A stretch of DNA of 64,000 bases from Desulfosporosinus youngiae DSM 17734 (GCF_000244895.1 NZ_CM001441.1:2376226-2440225), one strand, 5' to 3'. Shown: positions 17,259 through 26,250, counted from the first letter of the stretch. A program made the numbers and translations. Notes: generated by a model not told the origin, from the letters alone.

Positions 17259-18236
17259 TTAAGGTCCTTTATCAACTGTAATGTTGCTATTTTCCTGCAC
17301 GAACTTTTCTATGGCCGCTCTTTCCGCTAATTCAGCATCCAGGGCTGTGTTGCCGGTCGCCCCCCCCGAATAGGGTTGATTATGGGGGATCTCAATAACA
17401 TGAACGGTGGGATTGGCAATACTCTCGATATATGCTGGAGATGCCCAGTATTGACCATTATATTGAACAACATTTCCTGCAGCCATAGCGTTTTGTAATA
17501 TAGATAAATCACCAGGATTATATGGAGCCCATCCGTTTGCCTTAGGATTAAAAGCCTGAGACTTAGCGGGAGCAGGCTTTGGGGTTGAAGGAGTGGTCTC
17601 GGCGGCTGCAGGTTGAGGGGCTGGACTAGCAGCAGGTATGTCGGCTTTGGCGTCTTGGGCTGCAACTGGGTCTGGATAAGTGGATGTCTTAATAACGGAT
17701 CCGGTTGAGTTGTCAATAATATTTGTCTTGATCGTGATTTTACCTGGCTCAACACCGTTAAAGCTTTGGTACATCAGGCCTGAGAACGTAAAACCTATTA
17801 AGCCAATTTGGCTCCACTCGGTAAACTGAGCTGGATCTACTTTTACATTTATTTCAGTGTAATCCTTATTGAATTCGATCTGCTTAAATATCGTTTTATT
17901 TTCCTCAGCTGCTAAAAATTCTGTTGTAATATCATTTATGGATTTGGCCAGATCGTCCATCATTTCGCGGTGCTGTGTTTTGCTCATAACATAGGTAATA
18001 GTTCCATCACTGTTTTGAACGACATCATGAACGCCTTTATCAAGAGCTTCTTTCCTAATTGTTTCGAAATCTTTTCCTTTAAAAAGCGAAGCGGGAAGAT
18101 TCACTTTTACATCGAACAGTTCCTTTTCGACGACTTGTTTCTCCTCAGGTTGCCCAGCTGCAGAATTGGTTTTAGAGCACCCTAATAGAGATGATGCAAT
18201 GAATATGGTCAGGACAAATATTAATATTTTTTTCAT
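17259..18236 (-). CDS. Lipoprotein of unknown function
   Basis: 325 residues beginning with a lipoprotein signal peptide ending in the lipobox LLGC at residues 17-20, so it should be anchored outside the membrane. The middle (LFDVKVNLPASLFKGKDFE to about residue 180) looks like a folded alpha/beta domain. A low-complexity Pro/Ala linker (APQPAAAETTPSTPKPAPAK) follows. The C-terminus has NAMAAGNVVQYNGQYWASPAYIESI. No enzyme motif. Good ribosome binding site (AGGAGGTCC) just before the ATG. Convergent with the membrane protein gene on its 3' side. Confidence 0.65.
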   Translation of the reverse strand: MKKILIFVLTIFIASSLLGCSKTNSAAGQPEEKQVVEKELFDVKVNLPASLFKGKDFETIRKEALDKGVHDVVQNSDGTITYVMSKTQHREMMDDLAKSINDITTEFLAAEENKTIFKQIEFNKDYTEINVKVDPAQFTEWSQIGLIGFTFSGLMYQSFNGVEPGKITIKTNIIDNSTGSVIKTSTYPDPVAAQDAKADIPAASPAPQPAAAETTPSTPKPAPAKSQAFNPKANGWAPYNPGDLSILQNAMAAGNVVQYNGQYWASPAYIESIANPTVHVIEIPHNQPYSGGATGNTALDAELAERAAIEKFVQENSNITVDKGP

Positions 18237-18343
18237 ATGGACCTCCTTAATAGCTTTTTAAGTTATGTTCAATAGGAATTAGTTTCTTCCTTCTTTTCGA
18301 CAAATGATTGTGTTTTTCGGGAATGGCACCTTTGATCATAAGC

Positions 18344-18381
18344 AGAAATAACCGCCCCTGGCTAGGATTGCGGTTATTTCT
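18344..18381. terminator. Bidirectional terminator-like hairpin
   Basis: Perfect 12-base arms AGAAATAACCGC and GCGGTTATTTCT separated by 14 bases, in the 230-base gap between the lipoprotein gene and the DUF2922 gene. A second imperfect hairpin at about 18426-18452 (CTGGCGTGC with GCACGTCAG) is followed by TTTTTT on the plus strand. Confidence 0.5.
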
Positions 18382-18466
18382 TATAACGTCTAATTCGGGC
18401 TAACCCTTTGTTTAGACAATCGGCTGGGCTGGCGTGCTTGCAGCACGTCAGTCCTTTTTTCTCCAC

Positions 18467-18706
18467 CTAAGCTTGCGGCGGGTCGTATAAGTCGTTGATC
18501 GTGGTTCCAACAACCTTAATATCCCGCTTTCCAATCAGTTCGCCGCTAGGCGTAAGGAATACATTCTTCTGAATGATCGTGTCCATAACGGCTTCGGCTT
18601 CAGCCTTATCCAGGTTTTCCTTCGGATCGGGGATGGTGATGGCAAACGTTTTGCCGCCGGCAGTTGTAAACGTTAACCTTACCACTTTATTTGTTGTTAC
18701 AGCCAT
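18467..18706 (-). CDS. DUF2922 domain protein, 79 aa
   Basis: Small protein matching the DUF2922 pattern: VRLTFTTAGGKTFAITIPDPKENLDKAEAEAVMDTIIQKNVF, where the DP(K)xxL and MDxIIxxNVF parts are characteristic. Function unknown; it is a common Firmicute gene often paired with DUF1659. It has an AGGAGGTG site 4 bases before ATG and follows the DUF1659 gene by 35 bases on the same strand, so the two are probably one transcript. Confidence 0.85.
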   Translation of the reverse strand: MAVTTNKVVRLTFTTAGGKTFAITIPDPKENLDKAEAEAVMDTIIQKNVFLTPSGELIGKRDIKVVGTTINDLYDPPQA

Positions 18707-18741
18707 AGTGCACCTCCTTTTTTTATAAATTTTTCGAAGGG

Positions 18742-18966
18742 TTACTCATCGAGTAGCTCAAAATTTTTCCTCAGGATCACGTTCGTTATCGGATGCTGTC
18801 CCAGACTGAGTAAAGCTGCCGCCACATCATAAACATCCTGATCGGAGGCGTCAGCCTTCAGGTAATTCACGCTTTTCTGTTTGAGTTCCGGGCTGCCTGT
18901 GGGCGTGGTCCCGGTCTGGTATTTTACAATCAGCGTTGAATTTAAAGACGTTGTACTTACTGCCAT
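18742..18966 (-). CDS. DUF1659 domain protein, 74 aa
   Basis: Small protein with the DUF1659 pattern: MAVSTTSLNSTLIVKYQTG, KSVNYLKADASDQDVYDVAAALLSL and a C-terminal VILRKNFEL. ATG 18966 is chosen over the in-frame GTG nine bases upstream because AAAGGA is 10 bases before it. First gene of the DUF1659-DUF2922 pair. Function unknown. Confidence 0.82.
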   Translation of the reverse strand: MAVSTTSLNSTLIVKYQTGTTPTGSPELKQKSVNYLKADASDQDVYDVAAALLSLGQHPITNVILRKNFELLDE

Positions 18967-19150
18967 CGTCCTCACATCCTTTCCTACCTATTGACCGGCC
19001 GCTTTGAAATCAGCCTGTCCGTTCATTTTATGATCTTGTCCGTCCGAGGGTTACAGTCTGCGGCCGACCTATAAAAAAGTAAGGTTTGTCACACGCATAA
19101 GCCTCGCCCCATATTCTGTGAATAAAGTAACAGAAAGGGCAGATAACCTT

Positions 19151-20047
19151 ATGAAGGATTTGATGACAGATCGCACGCCGCTTGTGATCGCGGCTGAAAT
19201 AAACACGATTAGACACCAGACCGGGAAGATCCTCCTTGCCGGTGCCATTGAGATTGGCCGTCGCCTGAAGGAGGCTAAGGATTTGATTCCCTATGGAGAA
19301 TGGGGCAAGTGGTTGAAAGAATCGGTCAGTTACTCTCAGCGAACGGCCGATAGGCTAATGCAGGTTTGTGAAGAGTACGGGACGAAACTGCTTGCTTCCC
19401 CTGACAGTGATGGCTTGTCAGATTCGTCACCGGTGACGAATCTGACCTATACCCAGGCACTCATTCTCTTGGGAATCCCGGAAGAGGAGCGGGAAGAGTT
19501 TATTGCCGAGCACGATGTTGAGAGCATGACCAGAGTGGAATTGCAACAGGCTGTCAAGGACAGAGACCAGGCTATTCAGGAGAAAAAAGACCTCGAAAAT
19601 GACCTGATCTTAAAAAGCAGCAAACTTGCCCAATTAGCCACTCAGACCCAAAGCCTGGAGCAACAGGTGAACGACTATAAGTTGAAATACTCCGCCGAGC
19701 AGGAAAAAGTCACCTTAAAGCAAAGGGAGCTGGAGGCGGCCAAAAAAGAGGTCCCGTCCGCCAGAAGAATTGCCGAACTGGAGAAAAAGCTCAAAACCGT
19801 GGAAACCAAATCCTCTCTTATGACCGCCGAAGCACAATTCAGCATTCACCGCGATAACATGATTAAAGCCTACGATGAGCTGCTGAAAATGCTCACTGCA
19901 TTAGACAGAACGGATCCGGAGGCGAAGGAAAAATACAGGGAGACGGCGAGTATGATTGTTGAAAACATGGCGAAGAGGCTAAAAGTATGGCCCCCCGTTA
20001 TCAGGACAAATTTGTCGATTAATACGACTCAGTCCGAGAGGGGTTAA
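19151..20047 (+). CDS. DUF3102 domain protein with coiled coil
   Basis: About 298 residues. The N-terminal domain (INTIRHQTGKILLAGAIEIGRRLKEAKDLIPYGEWGKWLKE, then YSQRTADRLMQV) is the DUF3102 signature, found in phage- and plasmid-like DNA-associated proteins that resemble small DNA-binding modules. Residues about 135-235 form a long coiled coil rich in Gln, Lys and Glu. The first possible start is GTG 19118; ATG 19151 and ATG 19163 (AAGGA 4 bases upstream) are more likely. The gene stands alone between oppositely oriented neighbours and may be a remnant of a mobile element. Biological role unknown. Confidence 0.75.
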   Translation: MKDLMTDRTPLVIAAEINTIRHQTGKILLAGAIEIGRRLKEAKDLIPYGEWGKWLKESVSYSQRTADRLMQVCEEYGTKLLASPDSDGLSDSSPVTNLTYTQALILLGIPEEEREEFIAEHDVESMTRVELQQAVKDRDQAIQEKKDLENDLILKSSKLAQLATQTQSLEQQVNDYKLKYSAEQEKVTLKQRELEAAKKEVPSARRIAELEKKLKTVETKSSLMTAEAQFSIHRDNMIKAYDELLKMLTALDRTDPEAKEKYRETASMIVENMAKRLKVWPPVIRTNLSINTTQSERG

Positions 20048-20057
20048 AATTCAGCAG

Positions 20058-20281
20058 CTACCTTGTCATGACCTCATGTATCTGCTCAATATACTTGAAT
20101 GTAATATCCAGTTCTATACGGAAATATTGAAAGACGGTTTGGTCGGACTTGAGCGGTGCACTGTCTTGGGAGAGATATCCGATGTCAGCTCGTGAGCCAA
20201 GGCGTATTTCACCGTGATCCAGGTTTTCCTGATCTAAGATTAATTTTATAAATGTCAGGCGGTCTTTGGCGTACCAGGCTA
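20058..20281 (-). pseudogene. Remnant of an ABC-F type ATP-binding protein gene
   Basis: The minus strand reads, without a start codon, a segment containing LTFIKLILDQENLDHGEIRL then GSRADIGYLSQDSAPL and ending at TAG (20058-20060). This is the region just after Walker A of the second ATPase domain of ABC-F proteins (usual form LLKLILGE..LDSGEIRLGS..IGYLPQ). The Walker A and everything upstream are gone; the 5' side runs into a terminator hairpin. This explains most of the 300-base gap between the DUF3102 and Uma2 genes. Confidence 0.7.
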
Positions 20282-20295
20282 AAGGGGCTTAATGC

Positions 20296-20331
20296 AAAAG
20301 GCTGAAGCAAAAAATATGCTTCCAGCCTTTT
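20296..20331. terminator. Bidirectional terminator
   Basis: AAAAGGCTGAAGCA pairs with TGCTTCCAGCCTTTT with one bulge, giving A-run and T-run flanks on both strands. It lies just downstream of the Uma2 gene on the minus strand. Confidence 0.7.
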
Positions 20332-20344
20332 GACAGTCTTCGTT

Positions 20345-20863
20345 CTAGTCAAATATGTTGCGTAAGTCAATTGCCAAGTCATTCAATATCCCATCGTTTA
20401 TTGTTTCGTCTTTCCCATACACTGCTGGTTCAGTAAATACATTCTCGGAAAATTTATAAACTTCCACAATCTTATTCAATGGATCAACTATCCAGTATTC
20501 ACGAACTCCTGACAACCGATAGCGTCTTAATTTGACTCGTTTGTCTTTTAACGCTGTTGACGGACTCAAGACCTCAACCACAAGGTCTGGAACACCGACA
20601 CAGCCTTTCGGGTGTATCTTCGAATGATCGCATATCACCGTTATATCAGGTTCAACATAGTTATCATTCTCATCATCCAACCATACACCAAAAGGTGCTG
20701 GAAAGGCCCTGCACTGTTTACCCTTCAGATAAGTATAAAACTCACCATATAAATTTCCGACAATAGCTTGGTGTTGAGATGAAGGAGGCGGCGTCATATC
20801 GTAAATTACACTATCAATACGTTCCCAACGTTCAAATCCGAATTCCAATGGTTTTTCTTCCAA
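20345..20863 (-). CDS. Uma2-family (DUF820) putative endonuclease
   Basis: Uma2/DUF820 proteins have a PD-(D/E)XK nuclease-like fold; function in cells is unknown. Recognised by HQAIVGNLYGEFYTYL, the acidic VEPDITVICDHSK and PDLVVEVLSPSTALKDKRVKLRRYRLSGVREYWIVDP, which hold the D-ExK-type residues. A TTG start at 20863 is preferred, 8 bases after AAGGGGGGTG, giving 172 residues starting with EEKPLEFG; the frame is open to 20971, but the extra residues do not resemble the family. Isolated gene. The gap 20972-21145 contains a short coding-like scrap (plus strand, LLRWLEAVSEFKAY) that I cannot assign. Confidence 0.78.
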   Translation of the reverse strand: MEEKPLEFGFERWERIDSVIYDMTPPPSSQHQAIVGNLYGEFYTYLKGKQCRAFPAPFGVWLDDENDNYVEPDITVICDHSKIHPKGCVGVPDLVVEVLSPSTALKDKRVKLRRYRLSGVREYWIVDPLNKIVEVYKFSENVFTEPAVYGKDETINDGILNDLAIDLRNIFD

Positions 20864-21145
20864 ATAAAGCACCCCCCTTGTAAAATTATACCATGGTTCA
20901 TTAGGTTTTAAAAGGCGGGGTCCACCAGTATCCCCAAGGGGGATATGCTCAGCCATGGGAATGTGATGCATAATCCGGCCATTTCCGCAGCGTGATCATG
21001 TCGCCCAAGGCTTTTTGCGGAAAATCTTCTCCGCTGGCTGGAGGCGGTCAGCGAATTTAAAGCTTATACCACCGCCGGTCCCAATTCCGCCTAGGCCTTG
21101 TGCGCGAAGAGTTTGCCGGCGGCGGGGGAGAGAGCTGAACTTTAT

Positions 21146-21847
21146 TTAACCAAGATAGGCTTTGAGAATCTCTTCGCTGGAGCCGATCTCTTTTCCGGTA
21201 CCCTCCATAATAATCTTACCTATCTCCAGAACATAAGCCCGGTTGGAGATTTCCAGGGCCATAGCCGCCATTTGTTCAACAAGCAAAATCGTGATGCCTT
21301 CGGCGCAGAGCTTTTTCAACAGATCAAAAATACCCTGGACAATGATGGGAGCCAGACCCAGGGAGGGCTCATCCAGAATCAAGAGCTTGGGTGTGGTAAT
21401 CAGGGCCCGGGCTATAGCGAGCATCTGCTGCTCACCACCGCTTAAGGTTCCGCCTGACTGATGTTTCCTGTCACTTAAGATAGGAAACAGCTCATACATC
21501 TCTTGAATACGTTTATAGACTAGTTTTTTATCGCGCTCTGCATATCCGCCCAGCAGCAGGTTTTCATAAACGGTATGTTCGGGGAAGATCTGCCTGCCTT
21601 CCGGCACAAGCCGCACACCCAAACGGACAAGAGCATCGGATGATTTTTTCGTAATATCTTCACCGTCAAAGATGATCCTGCCTGATGTGCTGCGTACCAG
21701 GCCAACAATGGTTTTAAGAATGGTACTTTTACCGGCGCCGTTGCTGCCGATAATTGTAACAATTTCCCCTTTATTCACCTGAAAAGACACATCATGAATC
21801 GCTTGAACCTTACCATAAAATACATTCAAATTCTCTACATTAAGCAT
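21146..21847 (-). CDS. livF: Branched-chain amino acid-type ABC transporter ATPase (LivF)
   Basis: 233-residue ATPase of a HAAT-family importer. Walker A is TIIGSNGAGKSTILKT, the signature is SGGEQQMLAIARAL, Walker B is KLLILDEPSLGLAP, and the LivF-typical VRLGVRLVPEGRQIFPEHTVYENLLLG is present. Start ATG 21847 gives MLNVENLNVFYG; the longer frame reads into the upstream gene. Its start overlaps the end of the LivM-LivG gene by 8 bases, so it is the last gene of the operon running leftward from 25996. The substrate is an amino acid or similar carboxylate; the adjacent catabolic genes make something other than leucine plausible. Confidence 0.9.
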   Translation of the reverse strand: MLNVENLNVFYGKVQAIHDVSFQVNKGEIVTIIGSNGAGKSTILKTIVGLVRSTSGRIIFDGEDITKKSSDALVRLGVRLVPEGRQIFPEHTVYENLLLGGYAERDKKLVYKRIQEMYELFPILSDRKHQSGGTLSGGEQQMLAIARALITTPKLLILDEPSLGLAPIIVQGIFDLLKKLCAEGITILLVEQMAAMALEISNRAYVLEIGKIIMEGTGKEIGSSEEILKAYLG

Positions 21848-23666
21848 ATTCCGCCACCGCCGTTCCCAGGTAAGCTTCACGTACAGCACTATTTTCCTGA
21901 ATTTCCTTAGGATTGCCCTCCGCGATTTTCTTGCCGTATTCAAGAACGATGATTCTGTCCGATATATCCATGACCAACTTCATGTGGTGTTCAATCAGAA
22001 GGATTGTGATACCCGAATTACGGATACGCTTGATCAAGTTGGCAAAGTAGTTGATCTCCGTTTCATTGAGCCCTGCGCAGGGTTCGTCCAGAAGTAAGAG
22101 CTTGGGTTCCATGGATAAGGCCCTGGCCAGGTCCAGAAGTTTCTGCTGCCCGTAAGAAAGACTGGCAGCCTCTTCGTTGGCCTTGTCCAACAATCCTATG
22201 GTATCCAGGTATGCGAGGGCTCTTTCCTTGTTTAACCTTTCCTGCCTGCGCATCTTAGGCGTGCGCAATAATGTGCCGAATATGCCGTATTGAAAAGCCA
22301 GGTGCTTGCCAACCAGCACATTTTCCAGAACCGTCATCCTGCCGAATAAGCGAACATGCTGAAACGTTCTGGATATCCCCATACCGGAAATTATATAGGG
22401 CTCAATGGAATTCAATTTCCGGTCGCGAAAAATTACTTCGCCGGTACTGGCCCGGTCCATCCCGGTTATCAGATTAATGGTAGTACTTTTGCCGGCCCCG
22501 TTGGGTCCTATTAAAGAATAAATGGCACCTCTTTCAATTTGAAAACTGAGGTCTGAAACGGCGGCAAGACCACCAAAATATTTCGTTAAATTTTTAAGGT
22601 CCAGGATATATTCAGATTTATCAGGGGTGTTATCTTCATCAAGATTGTAGTTATCCAAATCAAAATGCTTTTTAACTTCATTAGCATCGGGAATTTTCTC
22701 ATTGCCATAGGCCATAACGAATTTTTTAAGTTTGCCGATGATACCATCAGGCATGGTAATCGTGATAACGATCAGCAATAAACCATAGAAAAACAGCTTG
22801 ATATCGGGTGAGGCGCTAAAAAATTCAGGCAGCACCGTAATAATCACAGTCCCGACGATGGGTCCGGCCAAGGTACCGGCTCCCCCAATAACCACAACCA
22901 GCAAAATATAGACAGTATAGTTAAAACCAAAGGTATCAGGGCTTATATAGCCGCTGTAGCCTGCATATAAAGCTCCGGCAGTACCTGCATAGATGCCGCT
23001 GATTAAAATAGCGATAACCATAAATAATCTTACATTGACCCCGGCACCGGTAGCCGCTATGGCATCATTTTTAATGGAGCGGAAGGCACGTCCCAGGTAG
23101 CTTTTGGAAATACCCCACTGGACAATCAGACCTATTAACATCAAAGCTAAGATTAAGTAATATTGTCCCAGCCAAGTTAACGGCTCCCCAAAAAAGGAGA
23201 TGCCTTGATTATACATTCCGGCGGGACCGCCTGTCACAGTGTTCCATTCCACCAGAATTTCCTGAACTATGACGATCAGGCCAAGACTGATCAGGGCCAG
23301 ATAGTGGCCGGAAACCCGGAAAGCCGGTATGGATACGAATAAACTTACAAAACATGCCACAAGTATTCCAAATAATAATCCGACAATAAAGGGCATATCA
23401 AACCTGGTCATCATCACAGCAGCGCCATAGGCGCCGGCGGCATACATGGCGGCTGAAGCAAAATGAACAAGTCCGCAGTAACCGGAAGAGATATTGTAAC
23501 CAATGCTTATAATGATGGTAATAAACATGACAATCACATACCTGGCATAATACTGGCCGGCAAACATGGGGAAAGCAACTGCCAGAACCAGGATCAGGGC
23601 ATAGAGGAGATAAGAGAGGTTCTTATAATTTAACGGCTGCGGCTTTTTTGCGGAGCTTAATTCCAC
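21840..23666 (-). CDS. Fused LivM permease and LivG ATPase
   Basis: 608 residues combining two usual subunits. Residues 1-300 are a LivM-type permease with about eight membrane helices (GYCGLVHFASAAMYAAGAYGA; VNVRLFMVIAILISGIYAGTAGALYAG). Residues 345-605 are a LivG-type ATPase: Walker A GPNGAGKSTTINL, signature LSYGQQKLLDLARAL, Walker B LLLLDEPCAGLN. An acidic linker (FDLDNYNLDEDNTPDKSEY) joins them. No stop or frameshift at the junction, so this looks like a true fusion. The GTG start lies inside livH (44-base overlap) with GGGAGG 9 bases upstream. Confidence 0.9.
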   Translation of the reverse strand: MELSSAKKPQPLNYKNLSYLLYALILVLAVAFPMFAGQYYARYVIVMFITIIISIGYNISSGYCGLVHFASAAMYAAGAYGAAVMMTRFDMPFIVGLLFGILVACFVSLFVSIPAFRVSGHYLALISLGLIVIVQEILVEWNTVTGGPAGMYNQGISFFGEPLTWLGQYYLILALMLIGLIVQWGISKSYLGRAFRSIKNDAIAATGAGVNVRLFMVIAILISGIYAGTAGALYAGYSGYISPDTFGFNYTVYILLVVVIGGAGTLAGPIVGTVIITVLPEFFSASPDIKLFFYGLLLIVITITMPDGIIGKLKKFVMAYGNEKIPDANEVKKHFDLDNYNLDEDNTPDKSEYILDLKNLTKYFGGLAAVSDLSFQIERGAIYSLIGPNGAGKSTTINLITGMDRASTGEVIFRDRKLNSIEPYIISGMGISRTFQHVRLFGRMTVLENVLVGKHLAFQYGIFGTLLRTPKMRRQERLNKERALAYLDTIGLLDKANEEAASLSYGQQKLLDLARALSMEPKLLLLDEPCAGLNETEINYFANLIKRIRNSGITILLIEHHMKLVMDISDRIIVLEYGKKIAEGNPKEIQENSAVREAYLGTAVAEYA

Positions 23667-24507
23667 TTAAGACACCTCCCGGCATTAACAGAATAATTAA
23701 GATCATGATGACAAAGGAAACTGCATCCTTTAACCCTAAGGGAATATATCTTGACAAGAGTGCTTCTAAAATCCCTAAACTCCAGCCGCCCACAAAGGCT
23801 CCTTTGGTATTGCCCAATCCTCCAATAAGTGCTGCGGCAAATCCCTTCAGTCCCACAGTCATGGTCATGGTATAACTGACAAAGGTTATGGGTGCCATGA
23901 GAATACCGCAGACAGCAGCGACTCCGCCGGCAAAACCAAAACAGAGCACGATAATAACCTCACTCTTAATGCCCATAATCTTAGCTGAGTCGGGAAGGGA
24001 TGAAACTGCCCGGATGGCATTGCCCAAGGTTGTCTTTTTAATCATGGCCTGGTAGGAAATAGCGATCACTAAGGTTATGACAACCATGGCAATCTCGTGG
24101 AGCAGGATTCTATGGCCCAGCAAGGTGATCTCAATTCCTCCAAAAAGATAGGGGAAAGGCTGAGGCTCCGACCCGAAGATAACCCGTGCCAGATTGTCAA
24201 GGATGATGCTTGCCCCCAGCAGGGTGGTTATCCAACCAATATTGACATGGAGATTACCGAGAATTTTGACACAAGTTTCATATAAAATGATGTTCACTGC
24301 TGCGGTAATGACAATAGAAAGCAAGATTGCCAACCAAAGGGGAAGTCCGATCATATTAACAAGCCAAAACCCGATGATGGCTCCTGTCATAACAACAGAT
24401 CCGTTGGCGAAGTTAATAATTCCGGTTGTTGAGTATACTATCCCGATCGCCAGAGCCATCAGAGCATAAATGCTCCCTGTTGTCAGTCCAAATAATATAT
24501 CCTGCAT
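23623..24507 (-). CDS. livH: Branched-chain amino acid-type ABC permease (LivH)
   Basis: 294-residue permease with about eight membrane helices, starting MQDILFGLTTGSIYALMALAIGIVYSTTGIINFANGSV, the conserved LivH start (the N-F-A-x-G motif). The cytoplasmic EAA-like loop is GNAIRAVSSLPDSAKIMGI. AAGGAGATAATT precedes the ATG. It overlaps the LivM-LivG gene by 44 bases. It is separated from the binding-protein gene upstream by 259 bases of repeat-like sequence, which is unusual inside such operons. Confidence 0.9.
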   Translation of the reverse strand: MQDILFGLTTGSIYALMALAIGIVYSTTGIINFANGSVVMTGAIIGFWLVNMIGLPLWLAILLSIVITAAVNIILYETCVKILGNLHVNIGWITTLLGASIILDNLARVIFGSEPQPFPYLFGGIEITLLGHRILLHEIAMVVITLVIAISYQAMIKKTTLGNAIRAVSSLPDSAKIMGIKSEVIIVLCFGFAGGVAAVCGILMAPITFVSYTMTMTVGLKGFAAALIGGLGNTKGAFVGGWSLGILEALLSRYIPLGLKDAVSFVIMILIILLMPGGVLSGIKLRKKAAAVKL

Positions 24508-24766
24508 ATAATTATCTCCTTCAAAAAAGTATACTCAAGGTGACGCGCACCGCAGGTGTCTTCTTGCTGGTGCTGCGCCAGGGGAATGAGCGGCTGCCTT
24601 GGGAAAAGACTCAGCCGAATCCCCCTGTCCTCCCAAATTGGCCCGCGCGGGCCAATTTGGGACAACCAGAGAACCCGAACGTACTCAATGACATTTAACG
24701 ACTCTGAAAAATGACTCGCAAGCAGGGCAGTTGACCCGAGAGACCCCATTTTCATCCTCTGCTTAC
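24508..24766. repeat. Repeat-like spacer with 30-base perfect palindrome between the binding-protein and permease genes
   Basis: Positions 24632-24661 read CCCAAATTGGCCCGC followed by its exact reverse complement, a perfect palindrome. Positions 24717-24760 (CGCAAGCAGGGCAG followed by CCATTTTCATCCTCT) match the two ends of the dispersed repeat at 42588-42803 with its middle missing. A palindrome here could fold in the mRNA and protect the upstream binding-protein message. No gene is visible. Confidence 0.6.
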
Positions 24767-25996
24767 TTATTTATCCAAACGATAGGCCAACTCTCCCATG
24801 AATTTATCCGTGGAGATTTCCAGCTGAACAATTTCGTCCACATTCACTCCATCGTGGTTCGTTTTAGAAAAGGCGTAATTATTGGCATAGTACCCTTTAA
24901 ATTGATCTCCGGACTCCAAAGCTTCCTTAACCTTATCACTATCCACGGACTGGGCTTTTTCTATGGCAGCTTTAAGGAGCATCACAGCATCATACCCGGT
25001 GGCAATGGTTGAAGGGTTGATGTCTCTCTTGCCCGGTCCGTAGGGCCCATACTCGGCAACAATTTTCTCGTATAACTTCTGACGGGTATCATCAAATTTG
25101 GCATCGGAACGAGGGGGTGCCCAGGCAGCGATTCCTATGGTGCTGCACTTGGTTGCTCCGGGTCCGGCAAGTTCCTGGAAGTTTGGCAATGAAATGCCGG
25201 TATAACCAAGTATCTCCAAATTGTCAATATAATTCACACGTTCAAGGGCCTTCACGATCTTGGCACCATCTGCTCCCAGTGTCCAGAACAAGGCGCAGTC
25301 TGCGCCCGAATCTTTAATTTTTTGAGCGACAGGGGTCATATCCGTAGCATTGGGTGTATAGGATACCTCCGCTACACTTTGTTTACCTGCTTCCGTCAAA
25401 TACTTTTTCATATCGGCCAGACCTCCTGCACCCAGGGCCGAGGTATCCTGAACCAATGCTATCTTTTGGTAGCCTTTGGCCAGGGCAAGCTTTACCAGGG
25501 CTTCAGCCTGCATATTATTAGGAAGCATTATCCGGAAAGTATAGGGATATTGATTAGCGTCAATAAGGGCCGAAGCGGTTGCGATATTGAGGATTTGAAC
25601 TTTCTTATTTTGATTAATAAATGCCTCTGTTGCGGCAACACTTGTAGAATTAGAGGGACCGATTATAAAGTCTGCATGTTCTTTTAATAGTTCCTCTTCA
25701 ATGTAAGACTTGGCTTTCGTGGGATCAGCCTCGTCGTCCCTATATACTGCCCGCACGGTCATGCCCATAATGCCGCCGTTAGCGTTGATTTCTTTAATGG
25801 CCAGTTCCATGCCGTTTTTTGTACCATTTCCCAAGGTAGCTGAAGGCCCGGACATAGCGCCTACTGCGCCGATAACAATTTCTTTTTTGCTTTCCTGTTT
25901 ACTTTCCTGGGCAGCGGGTTTGTTGCATGCGGTTAATAACAGGGCCAAACCAGCGGTTAATATGAAAGAGCAAACCAGCCAATTACGTTTTTTCAC
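24767..25996 (-). CDS. ABC transporter substrate-binding lipoprotein (LivJ/LivK family)
   Basis: 409-residue Leu/Ile/Val-binding-protein-family lipoprotein. The signal peptide ends with lipobox LLTAC at about residues 20-24, followed by a Lys/Glu/Gln-rich linker and the mature start IVIGAVGAMSGPSATLGNGTKNGMELAIKEINA, the typical type-I periplasmic-binding fold. GTG 25996 is preferred to the ATG at 26020, since TTGGAGGAT lies 7 bases before it. It is the first gene of the leftward transporter operon and has its own sigma-54 promoter. The ligand cannot be read from sequence; neighbours suggest an amino or hydroxy acid that feeds the BKACE pathway. Confidence 0.9.
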   Translation of the reverse strand: MKKRNWLVCSFILTAGLALLLTACNKPAAQESKQESKKEIVIGAVGAMSGPSATLGNGTKNGMELAIKEINANGGIMGMTVRAVYRDDEADPTKAKSYIEEELLKEHADFIIGPSNSTSVAATEAFINQNKKVQILNIATASALIDANQYPYTFRIMLPNNMQAEALVKLALAKGYQKIALVQDTSALGAGGLADMKKYLTEAGKQSVAEVSYTPNATDMTPVAQKIKDSGADCALFWTLGADGAKIVKALERVNYIDNLEILGYTGISLPNFQELAGPGATKCSTIGIAAWAPPRSDAKFDDTRQKLYEKIVAEYGPYGPGKRDINPSTIATGYDAVMLLKAAIEKAQSVDSDKVKEALESGDQFKGYYANNYAFSKTNHDGVNVDEIVQLEISTDKFMGELAYRLDK

Positions 25997-26173
25997 GTTA
26001 TCATCCTCCAATATCTCCATTTTAGTCGGATAAAAATAATTCTCTGAGCTTTTGACCTAAAAAGAGCAATTCACCTCCCTACAACTAAAATGTGATCTGT
26101 TGTTTCTCGTTAATAGTTCCCACACAAAACTCCATTTTTCCGGGGATGGGTTTCTGTACAGAACCATATTACT

Positions 26174-26187
26174 GCAAGAAATGTGCC
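26174..26187 (-). promoter_or_regulatory. Sigma-54 (-24/-12) promoter of the liv-type operon
   Basis: Minus strand TTGGCACATTTCTTGCAG: GG at 26187-26186 and GC at 26175-26174 with exactly 10 bases between. About 180 bases before the GTG start of the binding-protein gene. Confidence 0.75.
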
Positions 26188-26250
26188 AATAATCTGACTT
26201 TTCAATCATTTAACTTTGTGATTCAGGTCTAAAGGTAAGGTTAGATTACT

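Noticed and set aside
18426-18458. Terminator for the DUF1659-DUF2922 transcript
   Set aside because: The T run lies on the plus strand while those genes are on the minus strand; only the hairpin at 18344 suits both directions.
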